From Eubacterium sp. (GTDB lineage Bacteria > Bacillota > Clostridia > Lachnospirales > Lachnospiraceae), in the NCBI GenBank assembly GCA_024698585.1, contig JAILRB010000021.1:62001-126000 (forward strand): a stretch of 64,000 bases of DNA. The letters run 5' to 3'. How positions within the stretch are numbered: the stretch's first letter is position 1; each line of letters opens with the position of its first letter. Below, one piece after another: positions 46,166 through 55,282 of this stretch. The notes beneath the pieces were generated by a model. That model saw only the letters and a program-made list of their open reading frames with translations. It was not told where the DNA came from and ran no database searches. The translations under genes were made by a program, and so were the position numbers.

Positions 46166-47074
46166 ATGCATTACAATTCACTGAATCAACATTTAAAAAC
46201 AACCTTTGGCCAGAAGGTTTATAAGCTATCCATCTCATCAGGTCTGTCCTGTCCAAACAGAGATGGAACCCTCAGCGAACTTGGATGTACTTTTTGCAGT
46301 GAGGGAGGTTCCGGAGATTTTGCTACTTCTGCTTCTCTTTCCATTACAGAACAAATTGAATCAGCCAAAGAAAAAGTATCAAAAAAAATAAAGGATGGGA
46401 AATATATTGCATACTTTCAATCCTTTACGAATACTTATGGTCCTGTGGACTATTTAGAAAAAATATATACCGAAGCGATCAGTCATCCGGATGTTGTTGC
46501 CCTATCCATCGGTACACGACCGGATTGTTTAGGTCCTGAGGTTCTGGAACTTTTGAAGCGTCTGAATCAGGTGAAACCTGTCTGGATAGAATTAGGACTT
46601 CAGACCATTCATGAGGAAACAGCGCTTCATATCAATCGCGGTTATCCATTGGAAGTCTTTCACGAAGCCGTGAAAAATCTTAACCGCATTGGTGTGGATG
46701 TGATTGTCCACCTAATTTTAGGGCTACCTGGCGAAACCAGGGATATGATGCTTGAAAGCGTCCGATATGTTTCCGGTTTAAACATTGCCGGCATTAAATT
46801 ACAGCTTTTACATGTATTAAAAAATACTCCTTTGGAAAAGGAGTACATAGAACATCCATTTGAGCTTTTCTCAATGGAACAATATATTGATTTTCTTGCG
46901 GAATGCTTAAGCTACATCCCTCCACGAATTGTGATCCATCGCCTTACCGGCGATGGTCCAAAACGTAGTTTAATCGCACCCCTTTGGAGTGCTGATAAAA
47001 AGCGGGTACTCAATTTTATGAACCATCGGTTTGACGAACTGGATGTCCGCCAGGGTTCAAATTGCCTCGATTGA
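46166..47074 (+). CDS. TIGR01212-type radical SAM protein, YtqA/YhcC-like
   Basis: The 302-aa protein has the unusual radical SAM cluster spacing of this family: SCPNRDGTLSELGCTFCSEGG (residues about 28-50), where the Cys residues coordinate a 4Fe-4S cluster. It continues with YFQSFTNTYGP, SIGTRPDCLGPEVLELL and WIELGLQTIHEETALHINRG, then HLILGLPGET. Substrate and reaction are not established for this family. It starts behind TTGGAGGG; its stop directly abuts the end of the convergent RsgI-like gene. Confidence 0.92.
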   Translation: MHYNSLNQHLKTTFGQKVYKLSISSGLSCPNRDGTLSELGCTFCSEGGSGDFATSASLSITEQIESAKEKVSKKIKDGKYIAYFQSFTNTYGPVDYLEKIYTEAISHPDVVALSIGTRPDCLGPEVLELLKRLNQVKPVWIELGLQTIHEETALHINRGYPLEVFHEAVKNLNRIGVDVIVHLILGLPGETRDMMLESVRYVSGLNIAGIKLQLLHVLKNTPLEKEYIEHPFELFSMEQYIDFLAECLSYIPPRIVIHRLTGDGPKRSLIAPLWSADKKRVLNFMNHRFDELDVRQGSNCLD

Positions 47075-48091
47075 TTATTCACTTACCTGTTCGGCGTTAT
47101 CAATCGGTTCGGGATCAGCGACATCCTCTCCCGAACCGGTTGTGTCCATTTCGCCTACAGTTTCTTCCTCTGTATCAAACTCTTCGCTGGTTTCTTCATC
47201 AACCCATTCTTCCGAAGTCGATTCTTCTTCCATAGATTCTGATTCTGTTTCTAATTCCATTCCTTCCTGGAAGTTTTCATCAAATTCCATATCTTCATCG
47301 TCATTCACAACGCCATCTTTCTGTGCTTTCTTTAAAAGCTGTGGAATGGATTTCTTACAAAGTTTTTCCACCTTGCCGTCTTTCTTATCAGCAATCTTGA
47401 TACATAAGGCTGCTTTTCCGTAAGAAACATCGTTCTTTTCAGAAACTTTTTTCACCTTTTTCGTAACAACACACTTCTGGTATAAGGTCTTACATTTTAC
47501 CTTTTCATCTTTCTTAATTCCGTCTGTTACTTTCTTGATTTCCTTTGCCTTGCCCTTAATTGCCTCCTCATCATCTGAAGAGACGGAAACAAGCATTGCA
47601 CTGTTTTTCTTTTTCAGGTACTTCTTATTAAGCTGAACTACAACCAGTCTCATTGCTTCTTCATAAGAAGCCTTTTCCCCTAATTTCTTATTTACCTTTT
47701 TAACAATCGGCTTCGCATCATCATTGCCTGCCTTGACCTTTTCTACATATCCATCCTTACCGACACGAATCTCAATACTTGGATTTACGTCAATTAAGAT
47801 AGAGTATGCCATCTGTTTTTGAGCTGGATGGGAAGGATTCTGTACCTGCTGATTGTTTATATTAAAGAATGATGTAATCACAAAAATCAATGCAACTGCC
47901 GCTGCTACAGCGCCGGCCCATGCTAGCGGACGAATCACCTTACGTTCCTTGAACAATGGTGCATCATCACCTAACAGTTCTTTTTCATCTGTAATTGGAA
48001 CTCTCGGCTGCGCTAAAATGTTTTGTAAAATATCAGGAGCCACTTCTGACAGTTCCTGATCCAATCTTTTTTTCATATCTTTTTCCTGCAT
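47075..48091 (-). CDS. RsgI-like transmembrane anti-sigma factor with acidic tail
   Basis: The 338-aa protein has a cytoplasmic N-terminal part (1-54), one membrane helix (about 56-76) and an outer domain opening with SILIDVNPSIEIRV, where N103-P104 matches the Asn-Pro autoproteolysis site known for RsgI. KKVNKKLGEKASYEEAMRLVV and ALLVS-like strands follow, then a tail of about 80 residues extremely rich in Glu, Asp, Ser and Thr (about 255-338). RsgI normally holds sigma-I; here the neighbour 10 nt upstream is an ECF sigma gene. Starts behind AGGAGG at 48091. An anti-sigma role is inferred from domain and operon. Confidence 0.75.
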   Translation of the reverse strand: MQEKDMKKRLDQELSEVAPDILQNILAQPRVPITDEKELLGDDAPLFKERKVIRPLAWAGAVAAAVALIFVITSFFNINNQQVQNPSHPAQKQMAYSILIDVNPSIEIRVGKDGYVEKVKAGNDDAKPIVKKVNKKLGEKASYEEAMRLVVVQLNKKYLKKKNSAMLVSVSSDDEEAIKGKAKEIKKVTDGIKKDEKVKCKTLYQKCVVTKKVKKVSEKNDVSYGKAALCIKIADKKDGKVEKLCKKSIPQLLKKAQKDGVVNDDEDMEFDENFQEGMELETESESMEEESTSEEWVDEETSEEFDTEEETVGEMDTTGSGEDVADPEPIDNAEQVSE

Positions 48092-48101
48092 AATGACCTC
48101 C

Positions 48102-48653
48102 TTATCCTTCTAAATATTGCCTCATTTTTTTCAAACACCGGTTATACTTCGTAATCACGGTATTCTGAGGCAAACCAACAACATCTGCTATTTCTCTGAA
48201 TTTCAACCCATCCCCTAAATGAAGAATGAAAATACTTCGTTCAATATCGTTGAGTATTTTCATTGCTGCCGAAAGAATCATCTTCGTCTCAACCTTATCG
48301 GAAACACTGAATCCGGAACCTTCCGAGATATAATTCTGCATCTCCGTAATATCCACGGTTTGCGTCTTGCTGTTCTTTCTGGCCAAATCAAGGAATTGAT
48401 TTTTCGCCACTGTACACATCCACGTTAGTGGGGTACCTTGTTTCTTGTATAGATGCGCACCATTTCGGATTTTGATGTATGTATTTTGGAGTAAATCTTC
48501 TGCATCCTCCTTATTTTTTGTAAGGGATAGCAAAAATCCGTATATTTTCTTATAGGTGGCGTAATACAATTCTGTAAAGGCTTCATCATCACCTTGAGCG
48601 ATTTTATCAAATAAAGTCTCGTCAATTTCTTTATTCGCCTTACTCACTTCCAT
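48102..48653 (-). CDS. ECF-type RNA polymerase sigma factor
   Basis: The 183-aa protein has region 2 (about 25-90, FTELYYATYKKIYGFLLSLTKNKEDAEDLLQNTYIK) and region 4 (about 128-180, LNDIERSIFILHLGDGLKFREIADVVGLPQNTVITKYNRCLKKMRQYL). The TWMCTVAKNQFLDLARK block is typical of the region 2.4 side. It is paired with the RsgI-like gene downstream and is not a SigI by its sequence pattern. The start at 48653 follows AAGG. The gap 48654-48851 contains an 8-bp inverted repeat CCTTGCGT and no clear housekeeping promoter. Confidence 0.9.
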   Translation of the reverse strand: MEVSKANKEIDETLFDKIAQGDDEAFTELYYATYKKIYGFLLSLTKNKEDAEDLLQNTYIKIRNGAHLYKKQGTPLTWMCTVAKNQFLDLARKNSKTQTVDITEMQNYISEGSGFSVSDKVETKMILSAAMKILNDIERSIFILHLGDGLKFREIADVVGLPQNTVITKYNRCLKKMRQYLEG

Positions 48654-48851
48654 CTCTTTACCTTCCTGCTTTTCTGTAGTTTTTCAAACACAACCTAGAT
48701 ATATGAATCCCTTGACATAGAAATAAGTTTTTCACCTCAACCTTGCGTATTTTTCATTTCTCAATTCCCTTTACACTATTAAAACGCAAGGCTTTCAAGA
48801 ATTATTTCATTTTCCCCAAAAAAATTCATATATTTTCGGTTGATGTCTTTT

Positions 48852-49121
48852 TTATATTATTTTCATTCCCAAATAAATCAGTAATCCAATCCAAATCACG
48901 GAAATCACCGGGATTCCAATGACAAATTTCATATGCTTTGTCTTATGTCGAAAACATTGCATTCCTAAAAATGCACCGGCAAAACCACCAACGGCTGCAA
49001 AGCCAATCAATGTTTTCTCAGGAACTCTCCAAAGATTCTTTTTTGCCTTATATTTATCCACGCCATATGCCAAAAATGCAATGACATTCACAAACACCAG
49101 ATATATTCCTAAATATTGCAT
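48852..49121 (-). CDS. DUF1294 small membrane protein
   Basis: The 89-aa protein has a family pattern: YLVFVNVIAFLAYGVDKYKAKKNLWRVPE, then GFAAVGGFAGAFLGMQCFRHKTKHMKF and a final helix VISVIWIGLLIYLGM, giving three membrane helices with the conserved DK-A and HKT-K residues. Function is unknown for the family. It starts behind AAAAGGGAG. Confidence 0.88.
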   Translation of the reverse strand: MQYLGIYLVFVNVIAFLAYGVDKYKAKKNLWRVPEKTLIGFAAVGGFAGAFLGMQCFRHKTKHMKFVIGIPVISVIWIGLLIYLGMKII

Positions 49122-49140
49122 TACTTTCTCTCCCTTTTAG

Positions 49141-49170
49141 AAAAGGTGGCACTCATACATGCCACCTTTT
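49141..49170 (-). terminator. Terminator after aspS
   Basis: AAAAGGTGGCA and TGCCACCTTTT form an 11-bp stem, T run on the minus strand, 6 nt after the aspS stop. Confidence 0.92.
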
Positions 49171-49176
49171 AACTTC

Positions 49177-50964
49177 TTACTCGGTTTCCTCTTCCGTAAT
49201 TTCAATTGATAATTCCTGTAACTGTTTTTCATCAACTCTTCCCGGCGCCTCTGTCATAAGACAAGAAGCATCCTTCACCTTAGGAAACGCAATGACTTCA
49301 CGGATGTTGTCCTCGCCGGTCATATGCATCACCAAACGATCTAATCCGTAAGCAAGTCCTGCATGTGGTGGAACACCATATTTAAATGCATCTAAAAGGA
49401 ATCCGAACTGTTCCTGTGCTTCTTCATCGCTGAATCCTAATGCACGGAACATCTTCTCCTGAATATCTGCCTGATGGATTCTTACACTACCTCCACCGAT
49501 TTCTGAACCATTTAAAACAATATCGTATGCTTTCGCACGAACCTTTCCTAAATCTGTTTCAAGGTATGGAATATCTTCTTCCAACGGCATAGTGAACGGA
49601 TGATGCATTGCAAGGAAACGCTCCTGTTCATCAGACCATTCAAACTGTGGGAATTCCACAACCCAAAGGAAATTGAATTTTGACTGATCAATTAATTCCA
49701 GCTGTTCTCCTAATTCCAATCTTAAAGCGCCTAAAACGTTCCATACAATCTTATCGCGGTCAGCAGCAAAGAGTAATAAATCTCCCGGTTCACCGTCCAT
49801 TGCTGCAACCAGCTTGTTCAGTTCTTCTTCTGTCATGAATTTTGCAAAGGATGACTTGAAAGTTCCATCTTCATTGATGCAAAGATATGCAAGGCCTTTC
49901 GCACCATTTCCCTTTGCTGATTCCACTAATTTATCAATTTTCTTACGTGGCATTGCTCCCTGTCCCTTGACATTGATACCACGAACAGATCCACCATTTT
50001 CAATTGCACCGGTAAATACACCGAATCCACAGCCTTTTACCACGTCTGTAACATCCTTTAATTCCATACCAAATCTGGTATCCGGCTTATCAGAACCAAA
50101 ACGGTCCATCGCTTCCTGCCAGCTCATTCTAGGGAATGGTATCGGAACATCCACATCCAATACTTCCTTAAACAAAGCCTGCATCAGACGCTCATTTACA
50201 TCAATAACATCATCAATATCCACGAAAGATAATTCCATATCCACCTGTGTAAATTCCGGCTGTCTGTCGGCACGTAAATCTTCATCACGATAACATCTTG
50301 CAATCTGAAGATAACGGTCATATCCGGAACACATCAACAACTGCTTAAACAGCTGTGGTGACTGCGGTAACGCATAAAATCTTCCCGGATGAACACGGCT
50401 TGGAACCAAATAGTCTCTGGCACCTTCCGGTGTACTCTTACAAAGTGTTGGTGTTTCGATTTCCAGGAATCCTTCCTTGGACATAAACTGACGAATGAAA
50501 GTCGTTACATCACTACGCACTTTCAGATTCTTCTGAAGGTGTGGCTTTCTTAAATCAAGATAACGATATTTCAAACGTAATTCTTCTCTCGTATTCACAT
50601 CTTCTTCCACCGGGAATGGAGGTGTTTCTGATTCCGAAAGAATTCTTAAAGAATCCACAGTTACTTCGATATCACCGGTTTCCATTGCTTCATTGATTGC
50701 TCCGTCTCTCTTACGAACCTTACCAACTGCAGCAATAACAAATTCACTACGAAGAAGTTTTGCTTTTTCGAAAACTTCTCCATCATTTTCATCGAAAACT
50801 AACTGTAATAATCCGGTTCTGTCTCTTAAATCGATAAAGATTAAGCTTCCTAAATTTCTTCTTTTCTGAACCCAGCCCATGACGGTAACTGTTTCACCAA
50901 TGTTTTTATTTGATACTTCTGTACACCTGTGACTTCTATGAAGTCCCTGCATTGACTCTGCCAT
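49177..50964 (-). CDS. aspS: Aspartyl-tRNA synthetase
   Basis: AspS charges tRNA-Asp. It has 595 aa, the bacterial type with a GAD insert domain. The N-terminal OB domain has TVMGWVQKRRNLGSLIFIDLRDRTGLLQLV, class II motif 2 is YRDEDLRADRQPEFTQVDMELS, and motif 3 is AGLAYGLDRLVMHMTG near residue 540. It starts behind AGGAGG, 9 nt after hisS, and is last in a long run of genes. Discriminating versus non-discriminating status cannot be judged safely. Confidence 0.98.
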   Translation of the reverse strand: MAESMQGLHRSHRCTEVSNKNIGETVTVMGWVQKRRNLGSLIFIDLRDRTGLLQLVFDENDGEVFEKAKLLRSEFVIAAVGKVRKRDGAINEAMETGDIEVTVDSLRILSESETPPFPVEEDVNTREELRLKYRYLDLRKPHLQKNLKVRSDVTTFIRQFMSKEGFLEIETPTLCKSTPEGARDYLVPSRVHPGRFYALPQSPQLFKQLLMCSGYDRYLQIARCYRDEDLRADRQPEFTQVDMELSFVDIDDVIDVNERLMQALFKEVLDVDVPIPFPRMSWQEAMDRFGSDKPDTRFGMELKDVTDVVKGCGFGVFTGAIENGGSVRGINVKGQGAMPRKKIDKLVESAKGNGAKGLAYLCINEDGTFKSSFAKFMTEEELNKLVAAMDGEPGDLLLFAADRDKIVWNVLGALRLELGEQLELIDQSKFNFLWVVEFPQFEWSDEQERFLAMHHPFTMPLEEDIPYLETDLGKVRAKAYDIVLNGSEIGGGSVRIHQADIQEKMFRALGFSDEEAQEQFGFLLDAFKYGVPPHAGLAYGLDRLVMHMTGEDNIREVIAFPKVKDASCLMTEAPGRVDEKQLQELSIEITEEETE

Positions 50965-50973
50965 GATATCCTC

Positions 50974-52257
50974 CTATTTCAACGGATTTTTGAAAAACTC
51001 TTTAAAGTTTTCATATCCCTGTGATTTCAACTGTTCCTTCTGGAATTTCTTATTCTTGTTCATTCTGGTAACCAATACCTGTGTGCCATTCTTTCGTTCT
51101 TCCTGGGCCTGTGCAATCACATCACAGAGCGCCTGTCCATTGACACCTTTTTCAATCAGGTAAACAACCTTATCATAATCTTCCGGAATCTGGAATCCCT
51201 GTTCCATTAACAATAAAACAATTCGTTCGAATCCAATAGAGAATCCACACGCCGGTACATCATGTCCGGTAAATTTGCCAACCATCTTATCGTATCTTCC
51301 GCCACCGCCGCAGCTTCCGCCAAATTCAGGAATGGCAATTTCAAAAATGGTTCCTGTATAATAAGACATGCCTCGAACCAATGTCGGATCAAATACAATT
51401 TCAAAATCAGAAGACTTTGTAGCCTTCACGCTATCAATGATTTCATCCATCCACTGTTTCACATCATCACCCATATAGTCTCCAAGCTTTTCTGCCAGGA
51501 AGGCAATTGGATTTTCTTCTTTTTCAATCATTGCAAACAGTTCTGTGTATTTTTCAACACTTTCTTCTGCAAAATCATATTTAATCAGTTCTTCCTTCAC
51601 GCCGTCCAAACCGATTTTGTCCATTTTATCTAAAATAATGAATACACTGTCAAAACTTTCTTCCGGGAATCCACTGTAGGTAGCCATCGCTTTTAAGATT
51701 CTTCGTTCATTAATACGAATCTGAAAATTCTTAAATCCTAACTTTCCAAGGGTTGTGGTGGTCGCTAAGATCAACTCGATTTCTGCCAGATTACTTGGAT
51801 CTCCTAAGATATCAATATCGCACTGCATGAACTGACGATAACGTCCACGCTGAGGACGATCCGCTCTCCAAACATTTCCCATCTGTAATGCCTTAAATGG
51901 TGACGGTAAATCATTGGCATGGTTGGAATAATAACGAACCAATGGAACCGTTAAGTCATAACGGAGTCCGTTATCCACTAAATCTGCTTCGCTTTCTGCT
52001 GTTTCCAAATTTAATTTTTCCCCTCTCTTTAATACCTTAAAGATTAACTTCTCGTTTTCTCCACCCTGCTTATTGGTGAGGTTTTTTATATTTTCCACAC
52101 ATGGCGTTTCAATCTGTGTAAATCCAAACGCCTTGTAGGTATCCTTAATTACATTCTGTACATAATTTCTGATTTTCATCTCTTCCGGAAGAATATCTTT
52201 CATTCCGGTAACCGGTTTCTTACTTAATGCCATATTAACCACTGGGTTTCCCGACAT
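50974..52257 (-). CDS. hisS: Histidyl-tRNA synthetase
   Basis: HisS charges tRNA-His. It has about 427 aa. Class II features are GMKDILPEEMKIRNYVQ near the N-terminus, LRYDLTVPLVRYYSNHA, QMGNVWRADRPQRGRYRQFMQCDIDILG (motif 2), LVRGMSYYTGTIFEI (His A region) and CGFSIGFERIVLLL (motif 3). The start may be the ATG at 52257 or the ATG at 52233, both with weak ribosome sites. It lies between hemZ and aspS. Confidence 0.96.
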   Translation of the reverse strand: MSGNPVVNMALSKKPVTGMKDILPEEMKIRNYVQNVIKDTYKAFGFTQIETPCVENIKNLTNKQGGENEKLIFKVLKRGEKLNLETAESEADLVDNGLRYDLTVPLVRYYSNHANDLPSPFKALQMGNVWRADRPQRGRYRQFMQCDIDILGDPSNLAEIELILATTTTLGKLGFKNFQIRINERRILKAMATYSGFPEESFDSVFIILDKMDKIGLDGVKEELIKYDFAEESVEKYTELFAMIEKEENPIAFLAEKLGDYMGDDVKQWMDEIIDSVKATKSSDFEIVFDPTLVRGMSYYTGTIFEIAIPEFGGSCGGGGRYDKMVGKFTGHDVPACGFSIGFERIVLLLMEQGFQIPEDYDKVVYLIEKGVNGQALCDVIAQAQEERKNGTQVLVTRMNKNKKFQKEQLKSQGYENFKEFFKNPLK

Positions 52258-52330
52258 TTTACGGGAATTCCTTTTCCTTTCTATTCATTAAATATTCACA
52301 TCGTTCTATTTTACTATTTTTTTTTAAGAA

Positions 52331-53788
52331 TCACAACCCCCGAAAGAACTCAGCCTTTCGCTCAATCATCTCATCTATTCGCTCAATATAAAGATCCACA
52401 TTCTTTAAGGTGTCAATTCGTTTCCCTTCTAATCTGTTTTCTGACAGAAGTTTTGTGACAGCTCCTGCACCAACCGCCCACACATCCTGATAGTCTCCCA
52501 TCATCAGAATATTGTAGAGACATTCCTTTCCCGGAATGGCATAGCCAATATTTTCCTGATTTCCCGCCATATTCTTCTGACGATATAAATAGTAAGGTTC
52601 CATCTGAAGTCCTTCCGCATAGGATGCAGCAATCTTCATCAGGTCGCTATCGTTCTCCATTTTAAGATCCTGATACTTTCCATAGTTCATGCTCATTCGG
52701 GAAGCACGCTTTAATGCCAGAGAATGCACTGTCAGGGATTCCGGCTGAAGTTTTGCCGCCTCTTCAAAGGAATACCGAATCATTTCCTCTGTTTCCTCCG
52801 GCAGTCCAAGGATAAAATCCATATTGACATTGTCAAAGCCTGCTTTTCTTGCCATCTTAAAAGCATCCTTCACCTGCTCTACCGTATGCTTTCTGCCAAT
52901 AATCTTTAAGGTTTCCTCATTCATAGTCTGTGGATTAATGGAAATCCGATCCACACCACATTCCTTTAACACCATTAGTTTTTCTTCTGTAATACTATCC
53001 GGTCGTCCTGCTTCCACAGTAAATTCCCGAACAGTAGTAAAATCGAAATTAGATTTCAAAGCCTCAATCAACCGTTTTAAATGCTCCGGTTCCAATGTTG
53101 TGGGCGTTCCACCGCCGATATAAACCGTATTCAGTTCTCTTCCCTTTAACTGTTCCCCCAGAAACTCCATTTCCTTAATCACTGCGGAAACATAGTCGTC
53201 TATTTTTTCCCGGTAACGTTGTACCGGAAAAGAAGTAAAGGAACAATACAAACATGTCGTTGGGCAAAAAGGAATCCCAACATACAGGCTGTATCCATTC
53301 TTATAATCCATATTCTGAAGTAGCTGGCGTTCCTTATTTGCCACCTGCATTGCCAGATTCAGTTTCTCCTCTGAAATCAGATATTCTTCTTTCATAAATA
53401 AACGGATTTCTTCCTCTGTTTTTCCTTCTTCCATCATCAATGCCGGGATTTTTGCCGGACGGATTCCTGTGAGGTTTCCCCATGGAAGTTCCTTTCCTGT
53501 ATCTTTTACAAACAGTTCATACAGCACTTTCTTTAATTCATTTTTCACAATTCTTCGCTGTGCTTCATCCTGACAATCTACCGAGATTTTTTTCTGTGCT
53601 TTCAAAAATTCCAGCCCTTTTGCAGAGATTTCCGCTGTAATTTCATTGTCACGAAAGAAAACCTGAATGGTTTTCGAAGCAGAAGCGTCTTCTTTATTCA
53701 CTTGAAAATCCTGTCCCGGATAAAACGCCTGCACCAATGACTGTACATCGTATTCAAAAACTGCCGGAGTTATTTTTATTGCTATCAT
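52331..53788 (-). CDS. hemZ: Coproporphyrinogen dehydrogenase-like radical SAM protein HemZ
   Basis: The 485-aa protein belongs to the HemN-like radical SAM family; the cluster Cys are C175, C179 and C182 in PFCPTTCLYCSF, with the following Phe typical of the family. It continues with YIGGGTPTTLEPEHLKRL, RISINPQTMNEETLKIIGR and MDFILGLPEE. The N-terminal extension of about 160 residues marks HemZ as opposed to HemW. Anaerobic coproporphyrinogen III oxidation is the annotated role, but no other haem genes are here. It starts behind AAAAGGATG. Confidence 0.92.
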   Translation of the reverse strand: MIAIKITPAVFEYDVQSLVQAFYPGQDFQVNKEDASASKTIQVFFRDNEITAEISAKGLEFLKAQKKISVDCQDEAQRRIVKNELKKVLYELFVKDTGKELPWGNLTGIRPAKIPALMMEEGKTEEEIRLFMKEEYLISEEKLNLAMQVANKERQLLQNMDYKNGYSLYVGIPFCPTTCLYCSFTSFPVQRYREKIDDYVSAVIKEMEFLGEQLKGRELNTVYIGGGTPTTLEPEHLKRLIEALKSNFDFTTVREFTVEAGRPDSITEEKLMVLKECGVDRISINPQTMNEETLKIIGRKHTVEQVKDAFKMARKAGFDNVNMDFILGLPEETEEMIRYSFEEAAKLQPESLTVHSLALKRASRMSMNYGKYQDLKMENDSDLMKIAASYAEGLQMEPYYLYRQKNMAGNQENIGYAIPGKECLYNILMMGDYQDVWAVGAGAVTKLLSENRLEGKRIDTLKNVDLYIERIDEMIERKAEFFRGL

Positions 53789-53812
53789 ATGACATCCTTT
53801 TCAAACATTAAG

Positions 53813-53840
53813 GTGCCACCTGCGAAATCACAGGCGGCAC
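53813..53840 (-). terminator. Hairpin between the metallo-hydrolase and hemZ genes
   Basis: GTGCCGCCTG and CAGGTGGCAC form a 10-bp stem with one G-T pair on the minus strand; only a weak T run follows, so attenuation rather than full termination is likely. Confidence 0.45.
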
Positions 53841-53844
53841 TTTC

Positions 53845-54465
53845 TTAATAAATTCTTTTTTCATTTCCTATGGTAGTCTGTTCCATATGTCCGGCAAAAA
53901 CATCTGTTTCCTCCGGTAATACCAACAGTTTTTCTCGAATGGATTTCAAAAGCTGTGCTTCGCTTCCACCCGGAAAATCCGTTCTTCCACGACTACAATA
54001 GAAGATGGTATCTCCACTAAACAAAAGATTGGCATCCTTGATATAGAAGCAACCGCTTCCCGGCGTATGTCCCGGTGTCAGAATAAACTGCATCGGCACC
54101 CCTGCCACTTCAAATCGCTGCCCGTCCTTTAAGAACTGATCTGCGCAGACAGTAACATTTCCCATTCCTAACATTGCTGATAAATTATTTATCGGGCTTA
54201 ATAAAACCTGTTCTTCTTTTTCAGAACAATAAATCGGAATATGAAATCGTTCTTTCAAAGCTTCTGCAGCCCCCATATGATCAATATGACCATGGGTTAA
54301 CAGGATTGCCTTCGGCTTCATTTCCATCTTTGCAATATTAGCGAAAATCTTCACCTCATCATCTCCCGGATCTACAATAAAGCCTTCTCCGGAATCTGAA
54401 TTCTTTACCAAGTAACAATTCGTATATAATTGTCCTACTAAAACATTTCTTACTTCTAATTCCAT
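53845..54465 (-). CDS. MBL-fold metallo-hydrolase, glyoxalase II-like
   Basis: The 206-aa protein has the binuclear zinc motif LTHGHIDHMGAAEAL near residue 56, TPGHTPGSGCFYI near residue 128, FSGDTIF near residue 149 and FAGHMEQTTIG near the C-terminus. This set fits the YcbL/glyoxalase II-type hydrolases. The substrate is unknown. It lies 9 nt after the SecD-like gene and before hemZ. Confidence 0.92.
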   Translation of the reverse strand: MELEVRNVLVGQLYTNCYLVKNSDSGEGFIVDPGDDEVKIFANIAKMEMKPKAILLTHGHIDHMGAAEALKERFHIPIYCSEKEEQVLLSPINNLSAMLGMGNVTVCADQFLKDGQRFEVAGVPMQFILTPGHTPGSGCFYIKDANLLFSGDTIFYCSRGRTDFPGGSEAQLLKSIREKLLVLPEETDVFAGHMEQTTIGNEKRIY

Positions 54466-54474
54466 TATTCCATC

Positions 54475-55272
54475 CTACTGTTTATTGGAAATCAACTTTA
54501 GCGAAAGGGGAAGATTTCCAATAATCATTCTTCTGCCAATCACATTTGCATGATCAAAGCTGGCTGTACTAAGAACCCGAATCGGGTCATTTTCCAATTC
54601 TCCCAATCCAATCGTTCCTAGCAATTCCTTGTTATACATCAAATATAGATTTTCTTTCTTCTGACCGGAAAGACGTTTTTTCAGATTTTGTCTTTTTCCC
54701 TTGGACAAGGTCAAAACGAAAATCCCCGTAACTTCTTCTGAAATAGCATCCGTAACCGATTCAATCCGGAAGTCGGAAATTTCATTCCATTCCAGGACCC
54801 TCTGGTAATAGTTCTTTCCCGACCGGAAAAACTGCTCTGACATTTGTTCTTCCATCGTAGGTGCCTGTTCACATTCCATGCAGACATAAACATCTTCTAC
54901 TCGGGTCAGCGTTTCGATATTTGCCTCTCCGGCATAATTTCGATCCATTCGTACTTCAATGGTGTCATCGCTTAATTGTTTTACTTCTGCTTTTTCATCC
55001 CAGGACTGTGCCCTGTATTTCAATCGGTCCATCGTCTGACGCAATTCTTCTTCCGTATAGTTCTCGGATTGAATCCGATAGGTCAGTACGGCATAAAGTT
55101 TAGGTTCCTTGGTTGTCGTTTCTTGTGGTTTCTGCGTCATCGATGAAACCCATTTTATCGGATTTCCAAAAGAGAAGGCTCCCATATATATTCCAAAAAA
55201 GATTGCCGTAATTGCCGCCAATATTCCCAAGAATCGATAGGGCGTCTTTCCTTTACGCTCTGTTTCTTCCAT
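54475..55272 (-). CDS. Membrane-anchored SecD P1-domain-like protein
   Basis: The ATG at 55272 follows AAGGAGA; the frame open to 55320 overlaps relA and has no site. The 265-aa product has one N-terminal membrane helix (about residues 12-36) and an outer domain with the SecD P1 order. TEEELRQTMDRLKYRAQSW resembles the KxLxDTRAxLEKR helix of SecD; EVKQLSDDTIEVRMD resembles its strand, and later strands TGIFVLTLSKGKRQNLKKRL and YLMYNKELLGTIGLGEL resemble the head domain. It lacks the five other SecD helices. Location after relA and before the metallo-hydrolase is conserved-looking but its role is unknown. The link to SecD is from pattern only. Confidence 0.6.
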   Translation of the reverse strand: MEETERKGKTPYRFLGILAAITAIFFGIYMGAFSFGNPIKWVSSMTQKPQETTTKEPKLYAVLTYRIQSENYTEEELRQTMDRLKYRAQSWDEKAEVKQLSDDTIEVRMDRNYAGEANIETLTRVEDVYVCMECEQAPTMEEQMSEQFFRSGKNYYQRVLEWNEISDFRIESVTDAISEEVTGIFVLTLSKGKRQNLKKRLSGQKKENLYLMYNKELLGTIGLGELENDPIRVLSTASFDHANVIGRRMIIGNLPLSLKLISNKQ

Positions 55273-55282
55273 CCGTTCTCCT

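Noticed and set aside
48735-48795. CCTTGCGT inverted repeat as a regulatory site before the second ECF sigma gene
   Set aside because: Eight-base arms are separated by about 40 bases, with no T run or promoter geometry; it may be chance.
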